Positions 16,577 to 26,292 of a DNA stretch of 64,000 nucleotides are shown here, in pieces. Made by a program: the position numbers and the translations under genes. How positions within the stretch are numbered: the first letter of the stretch is position 1; each line of letters begins with the position of its first letter. The stretch is from Calothrix sp. NIES-4105. GTDB taxonomy: Bacteria > Cyanobacteriota > Cyanobacteriia > Cyanobacteriales > Nostocaceae. Location of the stretch: positions 7,183,717 to 7,247,716 of the forward strand of contig NZ_AP018290.1 in the NCBI RefSeq assembly GCF_002368415.1. Direction: 5' to 3'. Under the pieces are notes generated by a model, which had not been told where the DNA came from, made no database searches, and saw nothing but the letters and a program-made list of their open reading frames with translations.

Positions 16577-17296
16577 ATGAGAACTATGAGGCAAGTTATA
16601 AAGCAAGTTAAAGAGCGTAACAAAATTGACCTCTACTCCTCTAATGTAAAATATCAGCTTTGGAGATTAGATAATGATGAGTATAAAAAATTATCAGAAA
16701 ACAGCATTGATATTAAAGATGATGACAGCTTCCACAAACAAATAAATTGGTTCGGACAAAAACCAGTAAAACAACTTAACTTAGCAGAACTTTTTACCAC
16801 TTTAGAATGGTTGTTTGGAAAAAGCAGTGATTTATTTGATTATTATAAAGGTTCTTTCGATTTCCCTCTATTAATAGTATTAGAGAAGGAAATGGATACT
16901 TTCTTTTACGGCATGGATATTTTTGACAGTAAAGGCTACGTAATATTTCGGTTATTCAAAATTTTGAATAACAATGAATCGAAGAATAAAAAATTGCATC
17001 AACCAGTATATGAATTAGAATTTTCACGCCAAGAACGCAATCACTTCTTGAATCTCTTCTACGGGTATCTTATTGGATGCTTTCACGTTCTACAGTATGT
17101 GACTCCAATTCAGCCATTTCTGAAAACTATTGAAGCAAGCTGGATAACTTATGGTTATAAAGAAAACAAATATTTTGAAACAGGATATGACAGTGAGGAA
17201 GCCTATAACACAGCAGTAGAATCCTTTGAGGAGGTTTATGGTAGCATATATGAGCAAACAGATATAGATGCTTTATTACTAAATATAACAAGTTAG
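16577..17296 (+). CDS. Hypothetical protein, 239 residues
   Basis: Not recognised. The ATG at 16577 is preferred over a TTG 18 bases earlier. The protein is charged and rich in Phe and Tyr, with no signal peptide. The middle (FDFPLLIVLEKEMDTFFYGMD) and the C-terminal half (FLNLFYGYLIGCFHVLQYVTP) look globular, and the C-terminus is acidic (DSEEAYNTAVESFEEVYG). It stands alone between crtI and the ATPase-nuclease pair. Confidence 0.6.
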   Translation: MRTMRQVIKQVKERNKIDLYSSNVKYQLWRLDNDEYKKLSENSIDIKDDDSFHKQINWFGQKPVKQLNLAELFTTLEWLFGKSSDLFDYYKGSFDFPLLIVLEKEMDTFFYGMDIFDSKGYVIFRLFKILNNNESKNKKLHQPVYELEFSRQERNHFLNLFYGYLIGCFHVLQYVTPIQPFLKTIEASWITYGYKENKYFETGYDSEEAYNTAVESFEEVYGSIYEQTDIDALLLNITS

Positions 17297-17451
17297 GTAA
17301 ACTCTGTATGAGAAATTTTAATGCAGCGCTCGATTAGAATATTGGCGCCTTCTTTTTTGGACTTGTGTTTAATCTAAACCCGGAATTACTTCGCGCAATA
17401 GATTATGCGCTACACTGAAGAGCATCGTCATCAATAGGCGCCTGGGTTTTT

Positions 17452-19005
17452 ATGGCTCGTTGGTTCAACATTTCAGGTCCTTGTGAACCTGACATTCACT
17501 ATATGTTACCCCCCACCGTTCGGTTGCCAAACTTAGAGCGGTTGATTATTCAACGCAGCTATTTCGTCATCCACGCACCACGTCAAACGGGTAAAACGAC
17601 AGCAATGTTAGCGCTAGCCAAGCAGCTAACTCAAAGTGGACGTTATACAGCAGCGTTGGTGTCAGTGGAACTCGGCGCCCCTTTCAGCCATGACCCAGTG
17701 ATGGCAGAAATAACTATTCTTGACTCATGGCAAGCCAGCACAAAATTTGATTTACCTGATGATTTGCGTCCTCCATCCTCTTGGGGTACTGCACAGCCAG
17801 GGCGAAGAATTCAAGGAGCTTTGCAAGCTTGGTCGCAAGCATCGCCTCGACCATTAGTATTGTTTATTGACGAAATCGATTCATTAACAGACGACACTTT
17901 ACTTACTATTCTCCGACAATTGCGGGATGGCTTTCGCGGTCGTCCGACAAATTTTCCCGTAAGTGTTGGTTTAATAGGTTTACGAGATGTGCGAGATTAT
18001 AAAATTGCTTCTGGTGGTAGCGAGAGGTTAAATACAGCAAGTCCATTTAATATAAAAGACCGCTCTTTGACAATGAGGGATTTCAACGCGGATGAGGTGG
18101 CACAATTATATCAACAGCATACTTCGGATACGGGACAAGCTTTTACCGACGAAGCGGTACAAATGGCTTATGATTTAACTCTTGGACAACCTTGGTTAGT
18201 AAATGCCTTAGCGAAAGAAATTGTTGAAGAATTAGTCACAGATACATCTGTAACAATTACAGTAGAACATATAAATAAAGCAAAAGAAATACTAATTTTA
18301 CGTAAAGATACTCACCTGGATTCGCTTGCGAAAATACTTACCGAAACAAGAGTAAAAGCAATAATTGAACCAATGCTGGCAGGTTTAGAACTAGGAAACG
18401 TGCCTATTGACGATATCCAATTTGTTATAGACTTAGGTTTATGTAAAATGAACCCGCAAGGAGGATTAGTAATTGCTAACCCGATTTACCGTGAAGTTTT
18501 ACCACGAGAATTAATGGGTACAGCAATGGCAAGCTTGCCTACTATTGCACCGACTTGGTTAACCCAGTCAGGCGAATTAGATGTTGATATTTTATTAGAA
18601 GCATTTATTGACTTTTGGCGCCAACATGGAGAACCTTTACTTGGCACGACATCATACCATGAAATTGCACCCCACATCGTATTAATGTCTTTTTTGCATC
18701 GCGTTGTAAATGGTGGTGGAACCTTAGAACGGGAATATGCAATTGGCTCTGGTCGTATGGATTTGTGTTTAAAATATAAAAAAGTCACACTCGGAATTGA
18801 AATCAAAGTTTGGAGAGATAAAGTTAAAGACCCGGAAGAGCAAGGGTTAAAGCAATTAGAAAGTTATTTAGAAAGAGTAAAAGCAGATTATGGTTGGTTG
18901 TTTGTTTTTGACAGACGCAAAAACGCACCTGCTTTTCTCGACCGCTTGGAAACTAAAACTGTAACGACAAAAAAAGGACGTTCTGTAGTTGTTATAAGGG
19001 CTTAA
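17452..19005 (+). CDS. AAA-like ATPase fused to a PD-(D/E)XK nuclease domain, copy 1
   Basis: 517 residues. The P-loop HAPRQTGKTT lies at 41-50, a Walker B LVLFIDEID near 134-143, and an arginine-rich sensor region (RQLRDGFRGRP) follows. A winged-helix-like part (QLYQQHTSDTG to NALAKEIVEELV) comes next. The C-terminus has a nuclease fold: GSGRMDLCLKYKK then GIEIKVWRD, i.e. D-x(n)-E-x-K near 433-455, and ends with a GWLFVFDRR strand. This is the AAA_35/ATPase-like architecture common in cyanobacteria; function is unknown and defence or transposon control has been suggested for relatives. A second copy, with few changes over its 517 residues, follows 220 bp downstream. Confidence 0.85.
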   Translation: MARWFNISGPCEPDIHYMLPPTVRLPNLERLIIQRSYFVIHAPRQTGKTTAMLALAKQLTQSGRYTAALVSVELGAPFSHDPVMAEITILDSWQASTKFDLPDDLRPPSSWGTAQPGRRIQGALQAWSQASPRPLVLFIDEIDSLTDDTLLTILRQLRDGFRGRPTNFPVSVGLIGLRDVRDYKIASGGSERLNTASPFNIKDRSLTMRDFNADEVAQLYQQHTSDTGQAFTDEAVQMAYDLTLGQPWLVNALAKEIVEELVTDTSVTITVEHINKAKEILILRKDTHLDSLAKILTETRVKAIIEPMLAGLELGNVPIDDIQFVIDLGLCKMNPQGGLVIANPIYREVLPRELMGTAMASLPTIAPTWLTQSGELDVDILLEAFIDFWRQHGEPLLGTTSYHEIAPHIVLMSFLHRVVNGGGTLEREYAIGSGRMDLCLKYKKVTLGIEIKVWRDKVKDPEEQGLKQLESYLERVKADYGWLFVFDRRKNAPAFLDRLETKTVTTKKGRSVVVIRA

Positions 19006-19225
19006 TATGCGCGCGCTTTTAATTGTTTTGGGCTTACAAAACTCTCTACAGTGAAATTAAGGCAAACTTTTCCTCGATAGCTATTTGTTCATTTTTTCAA
19101 AAAAATCTGTTTCGTATGTGATATTTATTCAAATACAGGGGAAAATGCCTTGGTTAAAAGTACTACAGCGAATTTACAATATGCGCTACACTGGAGTGCA
19201 TTGTTGTTAATCTGGCTCTGTTGTC

Positions 19226-20779
19226 ATGGCTCGCTGGTTCAACATCTCAGGTCCGTGTAACCCCAACAAACACTACATGCTACCAGCGACCACAAGGTTG
19301 CCTAATTTAGCGCGGTTAATTGAACAAGAAAGCTATTTTGTCATCCACGCACCACGTCAAACGGGTAAAACTACAGCAATGTTGGCGCTAGCCAAGCAGT
19401 TAACTCAAAGCGGACGTTATACAGCAGCGTTGGTGTCAGTGGAACTCGGCGCCCCTTTCAGCCATGACCCAGCGATGGCAGAAATAACTATTCTTGACTC
19501 ATGGCAAGCTAGCACAAAATTTGATTTACCTGATGATTTGCGCCCGCCATCGTCTTGGGGTACTGCACAGCCAGGGCGAAGAATTCAAGGAGCTTTGCAA
19601 GCTTGGGCACAAGCATCTTCTCGACCATTAGTATTGTTTATTGACGAAATCGATTCATTAACAGACGACACTTTAATTACTATTCTGCGACAATTGCGAG
19701 ATGGCTTTCGCGGTCGTCCGACAAATTTTCCCGTAAGTGTTGGTTTAATAGGTTTACGAGATGTACAAGATTATAAAGTAGCTTCCGGCGGTAGCGAGAG
19801 GTTAAATACAGCGAGTCCATTTAATATAAAAGACCGCTCTTTGACAATGAGGGATTTTAACGAGGATGAGGTAGGACAATTATACCAGCAGCATACTTCG
19901 GATAAGGGACAAGCTTTTACCGACGAAGCCGTACAAATGGCTTATAATTTAACTCTTGGACAACCTTGGTTAGTAAATGCCTTAGCGAAAGAAATTGTTG
20001 AAGAATTAGCCACAGATACATCCGTAACAATTACAGTAGAACATATTAATAAAGCAAAAGAAATACTAATTTCACGTAAAGATACTCACCTGGATTCGCT
20101 TGCGAAAATACTTACCGAAACAAGAGTAAAAGCAATAATTGAACCAATGCTGGCAGGTTTAGAACTAGGAAACGTGCCTATTGACGATATTCAATTTGTT
20201 ATAGACTTAGGTTTATGCAAAATGAACCCGCAAGGAGGATTGGTAATTGCTAACCCGATTTACCGTGAAGTTTTACCACGAGAATTAATAGGTACAGCAA
20301 TGGCAAGCTTGCCTACTATTGCACCGACTTGGTTAACTTCTGATGGCGAATTAGATGTTGATATTTTATTAGAAGCATTTATTGACTTTTGGCGCCAGCA
20401 TGGAGAACCTTTACTTGGCACTACATCATACCATGAAATCGCACCCCACATTGTATTAATGTCATTTTTGCATCGCGTTGTAAATGGTGGCGGAACCTTA
20501 GAGCGGGAATATGCAATTGGCTCTGGTCGTATGGATTTGTGCTTAAAATATAAAAAAGTAACGCTCGGAATTGAAATCAAAGTTTGGCGAGATAAAGTTA
20601 AAGACCCAGAAGAGCAAGGGTTAAAGCAATTAGAAGCTTATTTAGAAAGAGTAAAAGCAGATTATGGTTGGTTGTTTGTTTTTGACAGACGCAAAAACGC
20701 ACCTGCTTTTCTCGACCGCTTGAAAACTAAAACTGTAACCACAAAGAAAGGACGTTCTGTAGTTGTTATAAGGGCTTAA
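19226..20779 (+). CDS. AAA-like ATPase fused to a PD-(D/E)XK nuclease domain, copy 2
   Basis: Same length and domain order as copy 1, with a Walker A HAPRQTGKTT, Walker B LVLFIDEID and nuclease residues IEIKVWRD all kept. Differences cluster in the first 35 residues (CNPNKHYMLPATTRL against CEPDIHYMLPPTVRL); the rest has scattered changes. The duplicated segment also reaches about 50 bp upstream (a shared TATGCGCTACACTG stretch). Both frames remain open and both active sites are intact, so the duplication is either recent or both copies are kept by selection. Confidence 0.85.
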   Translation: MARWFNISGPCNPNKHYMLPATTRLPNLARLIEQESYFVIHAPRQTGKTTAMLALAKQLTQSGRYTAALVSVELGAPFSHDPAMAEITILDSWQASTKFDLPDDLRPPSSWGTAQPGRRIQGALQAWAQASSRPLVLFIDEIDSLTDDTLITILRQLRDGFRGRPTNFPVSVGLIGLRDVQDYKVASGGSERLNTASPFNIKDRSLTMRDFNEDEVGQLYQQHTSDKGQAFTDEAVQMAYNLTLGQPWLVNALAKEIVEELATDTSVTITVEHINKAKEILISRKDTHLDSLAKILTETRVKAIIEPMLAGLELGNVPIDDIQFVIDLGLCKMNPQGGLVIANPIYREVLPRELIGTAMASLPTIAPTWLTSDGELDVDILLEAFIDFWRQHGEPLLGTTSYHEIAPHIVLMSFLHRVVNGGGTLEREYAIGSGRMDLCLKYKKVTLGIEIKVWRDKVKDPEEQGLKQLEAYLERVKADYGWLFVFDRRKNAPAFLDRLKTKTVTTKKGRSVVVIRA

Positions 20780-20814
20780 GATATGAGTATCGAGAACAAT
20801 CACAAATTATTCTC

Positions 20815-21081
20815 CTAAAAATCCTGATTTATTTCCCAATCATCCGGAGAAATAGCAGGTTCATTAGGGTCTGCTAAATAAGCATATGGTCGCATTTCTC
20901 TAAGAGGATTAACTGGAAACTCGGCTTTAGTTTCCGAGTTGCTAATATAACCAAACTTTTCTTGTACACAGTCTCTCAAGATAGATGAAGCTAGTTCTTC
21001 AACAGACGTTTTCTTTAAAGCAGCAGCTTTAATTAGAGATTCTTGAGTTGCTTGACTAACGTAAATATTAATACCAATCAT
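20815..21081 (-). CDS. Small hypothetical protein, possibly antitoxin-like
   Basis: 88 residues. The first half (INIYVSQATQESLIKAAALKKTSVEELASSILRD split as a strand and two helices) looks like a ribbon-helix-helix DNA-binding fold, as in many antitoxins. The C-terminal half is acidic and Pro-rich (PNEPAISPDDWEIN). No toxin gene is adjacent: the next gene on this strand is the frameshifted 21196-21802 frame of unknown family. Function is inferred only from the predicted fold. Confidence 0.6.
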   Translation of the reverse strand: MIGINIYVSQATQESLIKAAALKKTSVEELASSILRDCVQEKFGYISNSETKAEFPVNPLREMRPYAYLADPNEPAISPDDWEINQDF

Positions 21082-21195
21082 AATGAAACTATTTGAATTT
21101 TTTATATTATACTAGATATCATTAGCACAAGTTATAAATGCATATTAGGGGAAATTATGCTAGAATTTTCCGAGTCTACTGATTAATTTAGTATA

Positions 21196-21802
21196 TTATT
21201 TGTCAAATGTTAAAAATACTTTTAGCTCTCTTTCTATGTATCCTCTAAGCTCATCTTCATTATATTTTAGTTCATTAATTTTACCAGTAGAAGTCAGTTT
21301 AAGTCTTACCTCTTCAAGTTCATCTTTATGAACAAAGTAGTTACCGTCTAAGTTCTCCCAATCTAACTCATCCATAAATAAAAAACATGCTACTTTCTTG
21401 GAGTACTGTAGTAACCTTTTTTTATCTTCATCGCTGAATTGTTCTTGTTGTAAAAATAGTTCTATTGCATTAACTCGTATGTATTTACATAGAAAGTGTA
21501 TATCTATATAAATAACCTGCATCAAAAATTTCAATACCAAATGGTTTTGGTCTTGGATTCAATTGAGACATAGCTTTTAACCACTCAGTATCCGACATTT
21601 TAGTCCATAGAGAAGGAGTTGATAGAATAAAACCAATTACATAGTCAAGAGGATATTTTGTTTGACAAGCTAACATTTCTCCAATATCATACTTTTTTAG
21701 TTTATTTATAAACTGACTAAAGTGAGGTATTCCGAAGAAATAATCGCCTTCTGAATCGTATATCTCCTTTAAAAGATTCACCATATCTTGTTTATTATTC
21801 AT
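21196..21802 (-). pseudogene. Frameshifted hypothetical gene
   Basis: Two overlapping frames read as one protein. The upstream part begins MNNKQDMVNLLKEIYDSEGD and runs to YRYTLSM-stop at 21485. The downstream part continues in another frame as KYIRVNAIELFLQQEQFSDE and ends ERELKVFLTFDK at 21196. Removing a single T at the TATGTAAATAC site (about 21486) would join them into a protein of about 202 residues. I do not recognise the family; it has no signal or membrane segment. A sequencing error would give the same picture. Confidence 0.6.
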
Positions 21803-21923
21803 TATGGCAAATGTATATTTTTACTTGAAAAATTAATAATTAACGCAAGGGACTTGCGTTCCACAAGATGTTACACAAAGTGTTGCACAAGATAAATATA
21901 TTAAATTAATTTTTGGAAATTGC

Positions 21924-23402
21924 TTAATTTGGCAAATTTACCATTTCGCGAACGTTACCATGTACGCCACCTACACCTTGATTAAATTCACGGTCTTGTT
22001 TATGAACTTTCATTAATAACCCGTTCTCAGGCGCCATCACAATTAAACCTTTGGCATTTATAGGCTTTTCTGTAATTAATTGCAAACGATAACGCATTAG
22101 CAGCATTGCTAAAACAATCTTAATTTCCATTATCGCAAATCCGGCGCCGATACAAATGCGTGACCCTGCACTAAAAGGATTATACTCATACATCGTTGGT
22201 TGAATTGTTTCCCAACGTTGAGGATTAAACCGTTCTGGTTCAGGATAAATTTCTGGCATGTGGTGAGTTTGATAAATACTGACAAATACTTCTGTCCCTA
22301 CAGGTAATTCATATCCACCTAAAGTAGTTGGTTGTGAGGTAACGCGACCGTTCCAAGGTATTGCTGTTAACACGCGCATACTCTCTTTAACAACGCGGTC
22401 TAATAAAGGTAATTTCTGTAACTGCTCAACGGTTGGCGCCGAACCAAGCAATACGTTATCGAGTTCATCGAGTAAGTCAGCAGCAATAGAAGGATATTGT
22501 GAAAGTAAAAATAGTATCCAAGCTATGACGTTTGTACTACTATCATGCCCAGCAGCAAAAATAGCTGTTACGTGTCCGAGTAATTCGTCTTCGGTTAAAG
22601 TTAAACCACTATCTGCATCTTTAGCTCGAACGAGCATTGAAATAATATCACCACCGTCAACACTGCTTGCATATCTTTCACGGATAATAGAACGCATCTC
22701 GTCATCGAGTGCCAGCATTGCGTTAAGCAAGTTATGGTAAGGTAAACCAGGAAAATCTATTGGTAATACTACAGATGCAGGATTTGTTAATTGTGTGCCG
22801 AATTGTTGTAATAGCCTAATTAAGTTCCCACTGTCTTCATTAACGTCTTTACCGAAAAGGGTTTTTGTAGCAATACTCATCGTCAGGCGCCGCATTACTT
22901 CAACTATATTTACGACCTCACCAACTTTCAACTGTGAAAGGGAAGATTCAGCGATTTTAACCATATCATTACGGTAAGATTCAATACGTGATTTGTGAAA
23001 AGCGGGCATTAAAAGCTGCCGATGTTGACGATGTGAATCATTATTGACCCCAAATAAACCAACCAAGAAACGACTAAAAGGTTCTGTACGTTCAGAGTCA
23101 TCACGCCTACGGTAAAAGCTACCAATGAGAGGGCATTTATGATAAACATCGTGCTGACTCGTAACTTCACGGACAATATCTGGTCCATAAGCGACTACAG
23201 TACCAGGACAATTCGCGTAAGGTGAGTAAATATTGGTACCCCCACCCTGAGCTAAAGAAACAACTGAACCGTAAGTTTTAAATAATTGACTCGATACGCT
23301 CACAGAGTCACTAACAAAATTTAAAGATTGGACAATGCGGCCATACACCGGAGCAACACGGGGACCAGGTACTGTTAATTTTGGTTTGGTAATTGTAATC
23401 AT
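21924..23402 (-). CDS. Cytochrome P450, second gene of a tandem pair
   Basis: 492 residues with full P450 hallmarks: I-helix AAGHDSSTNVIAW, ExxR helix (VKESMRVL), and the heme-binding loop FSAGSRICIG with the cysteine near 417. It lacks an N-terminal membrane anchor and begins with a proline-rich PGPRVAPVYG, as soluble bacterial P450s do. It starts only eight bases after the stop of the next P450, so the two form an operon in which this gene is second. The pair share about two thirds of residues and an unusual C-terminal tail, VGG-x2-GNVR-x-MV. The substrate is unknown; a lipid or terpenoid is possible given the crtI gene nearby. Confidence 0.9.
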   Translation of the reverse strand: MITITKPKLTVPGPRVAPVYGRIVQSLNFVSDSVSVSSQLFKTYGSVVSLAQGGGTNIYSPYANCPGTVVAYGPDIVREVTSQHDVYHKCPLIGSFYRRRDDSERTEPFSRFLVGLFGVNNDSHRQHRQLLMPAFHKSRIESYRNDMVKIAESSLSQLKVGEVVNIVEVMRRLTMSIATKTLFGKDVNEDSGNLIRLLQQFGTQLTNPASVVLPIDFPGLPYHNLLNAMLALDDEMRSIIRERYASSVDGGDIISMLVRAKDADSGLTLTEDELLGHVTAIFAAGHDSSTNVIAWILFLLSQYPSIAADLLDELDNVLLGSAPTVEQLQKLPLLDRVVKESMRVLTAIPWNGRVTSQPTTLGGYELPVGTEVFVSIYQTHHMPEIYPEPERFNPQRWETIQPTMYEYNPFSAGSRICIGAGFAIMEIKIVLAMLLMRYRLQLITEKPINAKGLIVMAPENGLLMKVHKQDREFNQGVGGVHGNVREMVNLPN

Positions 23403-23410
23403 TATAAAAT

Positions 23411-24889
23411 TTATTCTACTAAATCGACCATTGCACGAACATTTCCACTTATACCACCTACACCTCGATAAAATTCACGGTCTTGTTTGCACACTCGCAT
23501 TGATATTCCATTTTCGGCACATAAAACTATGAGTCCTTTTGCGTCAACTTTTTGTGGTAGTAACTCTAAACGGTAACGCATTAATAGCATTGCCAAAATA
23601 ATCTTGATTTCCATCATTGCAAAACTGGCGCCGATACAAACGCGCGAGCCTGCACTAAAAGGATTATATTCGTAAATACTCGGCTGAATTTGCTCCCAAC
23701 GCTGAGGTATGAAACGCTTCGGTTCGGAATATATTTCAGGGACGCGGTTAGTATGATAAATGCTGACAAAAACTTCTGTACCTTTAGGCAAATCATAACC
23801 ACTTAATGTAGTGTCTTGGGAAGTAACGCGACCATTCCAAGGAAGAGGGGATAGTACCCGCATACTTTCTTTGATAACGCGCTCTAATAAAGGTAACTGC
23901 TGTAATTGTTCTATAGTAGGCGCCTCACCATGCAACACGCTATCAAGTTCATCAAGTAAGTCAGCAGCAACTTGCGGATGTTGAGAAAGTAAAAATAATG
24001 TCCAAGTTAATGTATTTGCACTTGTATCATGCCCAGCAGCATAAAGAACACCAAGATGTCCAAGTAACTCATCATCAGTTAGTGTTATTCCACTTTCAGC
24101 ATCTCTAGCTTGGATCAGCATAGATAGAACATCACCATTATCAATACCAGTTTCACGTTTTTGCCCAATAATAGCTCGCATTCTGGCATCGAGTTCAGCC
24201 ATGTTATTAAGCAGGTTATGGTAAGGAAAACCTGGAATATCATAAGGTAGTCCCAGAACTGCTGGACTGGCAAAGTTACCAAAAACTTCTTTTAGTAAGT
24301 TGGTAAAGCTGTCACCATCTTTGCTAAAATCTCGCCCGAATAAAGTTTTAGTGGCAATACGCATAGTCAGGCGCCGCATAAACTCAAGAATATCTACAAC
24401 CTCACCAACCTGTAATTTTTCAAGTTCAGATTGAGTAATTTCCACCATCTCGTCGCGGTAAGCTTCGATACGTTGACGATGAAAAGCTGGCATTAAAAGT
24501 TGTCGATGTTGACGATGTTCGGCGCCATTAACACCAAATAACCCAACCAGAAAATGTCTGAAAGGTTGAGTGCGTGCTGAGTCGTTCCGCTTGCGGTAAA
24601 TATGTCCACTTAAAGGACATTTGTGGTAGATATCATGTTGAGAAGTCACTTCACGAACAATATCGGCGCCGTAACCTAACACCGTACCAGGACAGTTTGG
24701 ATATGGTGAGTAGACGTTGGTACCACCACCAAGAGCTAAACTAACAACCGAACCATATTTATCAAACAACTGACTCGACAACTTAATAGAGTCGCCAACA
24801 AAGTTTAAGACCTGGGTTATATGTCCAAACAGTGGAGACACGCGCGGCCCAGGTACTGTTATTTTCCGTTCTATAGTTTTTGCACTCAT
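23411..24889 (-). CDS. Cytochrome P450, first gene of a tandem pair
   Basis: 492 residues. I-helix AAGHDTSANTLTW, ExxR (IKESMRVL), and heme loop FSAGSRVCIG (Cys near 418) are intact. The N-terminus (TVPGPRVSPLFGHITQVLNF) is very close to that of the second copy. The promoter should lie in the 24890-25100 stretch. No ferredoxin or reductase gene is nearby, so electrons must come from elsewhere in the cell. The repeated tail motif suggests one duplication event; both copies look active. Confidence 0.9.
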   Translation of the reverse strand: MSAKTIERKITVPGPRVSPLFGHITQVLNFVGDSIKLSSQLFDKYGSVVSLALGGGTNVYSPYPNCPGTVLGYGADIVREVTSQHDIYHKCPLSGHIYRKRNDSARTQPFRHFLVGLFGVNGAEHRQHRQLLMPAFHRQRIEAYRDEMVEITQSELEKLQVGEVVDILEFMRRLTMRIATKTLFGRDFSKDGDSFTNLLKEVFGNFASPAVLGLPYDIPGFPYHNLLNNMAELDARMRAIIGQKRETGIDNGDVLSMLIQARDAESGITLTDDELLGHLGVLYAAGHDTSANTLTWTLFLLSQHPQVAADLLDELDSVLHGEAPTIEQLQQLPLLERVIKESMRVLSPLPWNGRVTSQDTTLSGYDLPKGTEVFVSIYHTNRVPEIYSEPKRFIPQRWEQIQPSIYEYNPFSAGSRVCIGASFAMMEIKIILAMLLMRYRLELLPQKVDAKGLIVLCAENGISMRVCKQDREFYRGVGGISGNVRAMVDLVE

Positions 24890-25608
24890 AATAAATATTT
24901 TACAATTTTGAGGAGTTATAACAAACGGCGCCTGTGCAGTAGTTTACGTTTTTTACCTTATTAGAGACAGAGTACACAGAGTAAGAGGGATGAACCACAA
25001 AGACACGCTCGTACACAAAGGAAGAGAAAGAGAGAGAATTCCCCAAAACTAACAATATGACCGACTTGTGATGTGTATATTCTTCGGCGCCGGATTTCAA
25101 TATCTGTCTTCTAAGTATGGAACATTTAGTAAATGTATTTAAAGTTGGGTATAAAATCTCAACATAACTAGGATAAAAGTATACGAAATCATCTGAATGG
25201 AAGTTGTAGTTAAAGTTATACTTTCACCCTATGTATAAAAATGCAGTGCTTAACCTTGGATAGCAAGACATCATTATATGGCTGGCGCCAGTTGAGTGTT
25301 ATTGCTTGTGTGTTGGCAAGTGCCTTACTAGCATCTTGCGGAAAATAAATTCTTGAATCGAACATTTGGAAATAAATTTTATAATTTTATTATGACTATA
25401 TTTTGTAATTTATATTACTTACTTTTCAGACTTGGACTATTAATTACAATGATTTAAACTAGATAAAAACAATTAATGTAACGGATACAACTGGATGTTT
25501 AACCGTTATATCCGCTGTATTATTAATTACATGTTGGTGATTATTTTATGAAGGGCAGGCAGTTAGCTATCCTACGGGATAATTCATTTTTTGATTACCC
25601 TTATATAA
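24890..25608. other. 720-bp spacer upstream of the P450 operon
   Basis: Apart from a tiny lipobox frame (25241-25348) I see no gene here. It contains two GGCGCC sites, a purine-rich stretch (AGGAAGAGAAAGAGAGAG), and a long AT-rich run near 25380-25500. Promoters for the P450 operon should lie in its left part. Confidence 0.5.
25241..25348 (+). CDS. Tiny lipobox peptide (35 residues), possible remnant
   Basis: The frame MQCLTLDSK...LASALLASCGK ends two residues after a perfect lipobox LLASC. It would be exported and lipidated, then trimmed to almost nothing but a lipid-Cys-Gly-Lys. It may be the 5' relic of a lipoprotein gene that lost its body, or a chance frame. A GGCGCC lies inside. No good ribosome site is visible. 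Confidence 0.3.
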   Translation: MQCLTLDSKTSLYGWRQLSVIACVLASALLASCGK

Positions 25609-26157
25609 TTAGCCGCAACGTTCAACGTTTTCTACTTCTGGTAATCTACCCGCGCGATACTGTGTAACCCGTTTGCCATCTGTTTCAAAGACGATGCGGT
25701 AATTTTTATACTTTGATTCTTTTGGAGTGAAAGTCAGGTAATGTCCACCTTTGATGTATTTATGGGGTGTTACTGTAATTTGTCCCGGATAAAATGATTT
25801 GATGCGGGTTTCGGTATCACCTATTTTGGCACCGCTTACTGTTTGAATTTTGGTGTTTTTAACTACATCAACCCTAGAAATAAGCCCATCGGTAAGCATA
25901 AACTCAACACCAGTAGGCACCTTTTCTGGTTTAACGTAAAAACAGCCTTTACTTTCAATCGGCGCCCCTGATAATGATACTAAGCGGGTTCCAGTAGCTG
26001 ACTGGGCTTTCTTAACAGTCATACCGACTTTAGCACCCCCAAATCCATCAGCGAACACTTTTGACGCTTGTGTTAATTGTGCCATTGCTGCACCAGCTAC
26101 AACTGAAGAGACTGTCATTATTACTGTGGCGCCTGCTAAAATTCTTGTCGTATTCAT
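25609..26157 (-). CDS. Secreted hypothetical protein
   Basis: 182 residues with a signal peptide (MNTTRILAGATVIMTVSSVV, cleavage after AMA). The mature part has one Cys at about 73 (KGCFYVKP) and one near the end (VERCG), which could pair. Blocks such as FGGAKVGMTVKKAQSATGT and PTGVEFMLTDGLISRVDV resemble small periplasmic proteins of unknown function. Its last 16 residues (YRAGRLPEVENVERCG) reappear, diverged, at the end of the 27357-27539 frame, so this family has been copied locally. A 64-bp tandem repeat lies directly upstream. Confidence 0.65.
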   Translation of the reverse strand: MNTTRILAGATVIMTVSSVVAGAAMAQLTQASKVFADGFGGAKVGMTVKKAQSATGTRLVSLSGAPIESKGCFYVKPEKVPTGVEFMLTDGLISRVDVVKNTKIQTVSGAKIGDTETRIKSFYPGQITVTPHKYIKGGHYLTFTPKESKYKNYRIVFETDGKRVTQYRAGRLPEVENVERCG

Positions 26158-26292
26158 GTATTGAATAAAAATATACTTAGATTATATTTACATTATCGGT
26201 ATATATAATTCCAGAAAAAGCGGCATCAATTAGAGTACTCATGTTATTTATGTATAAAATTTTACATTAATTTTAATTCGTTCCTTAACGAG

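Noticed and set aside
24900-25100. Minus-strand 66-codon frame upstream of the P450 operon
   Set aside because: No ribosome site, low-complexity content, and it covers the likely P450 promoter.
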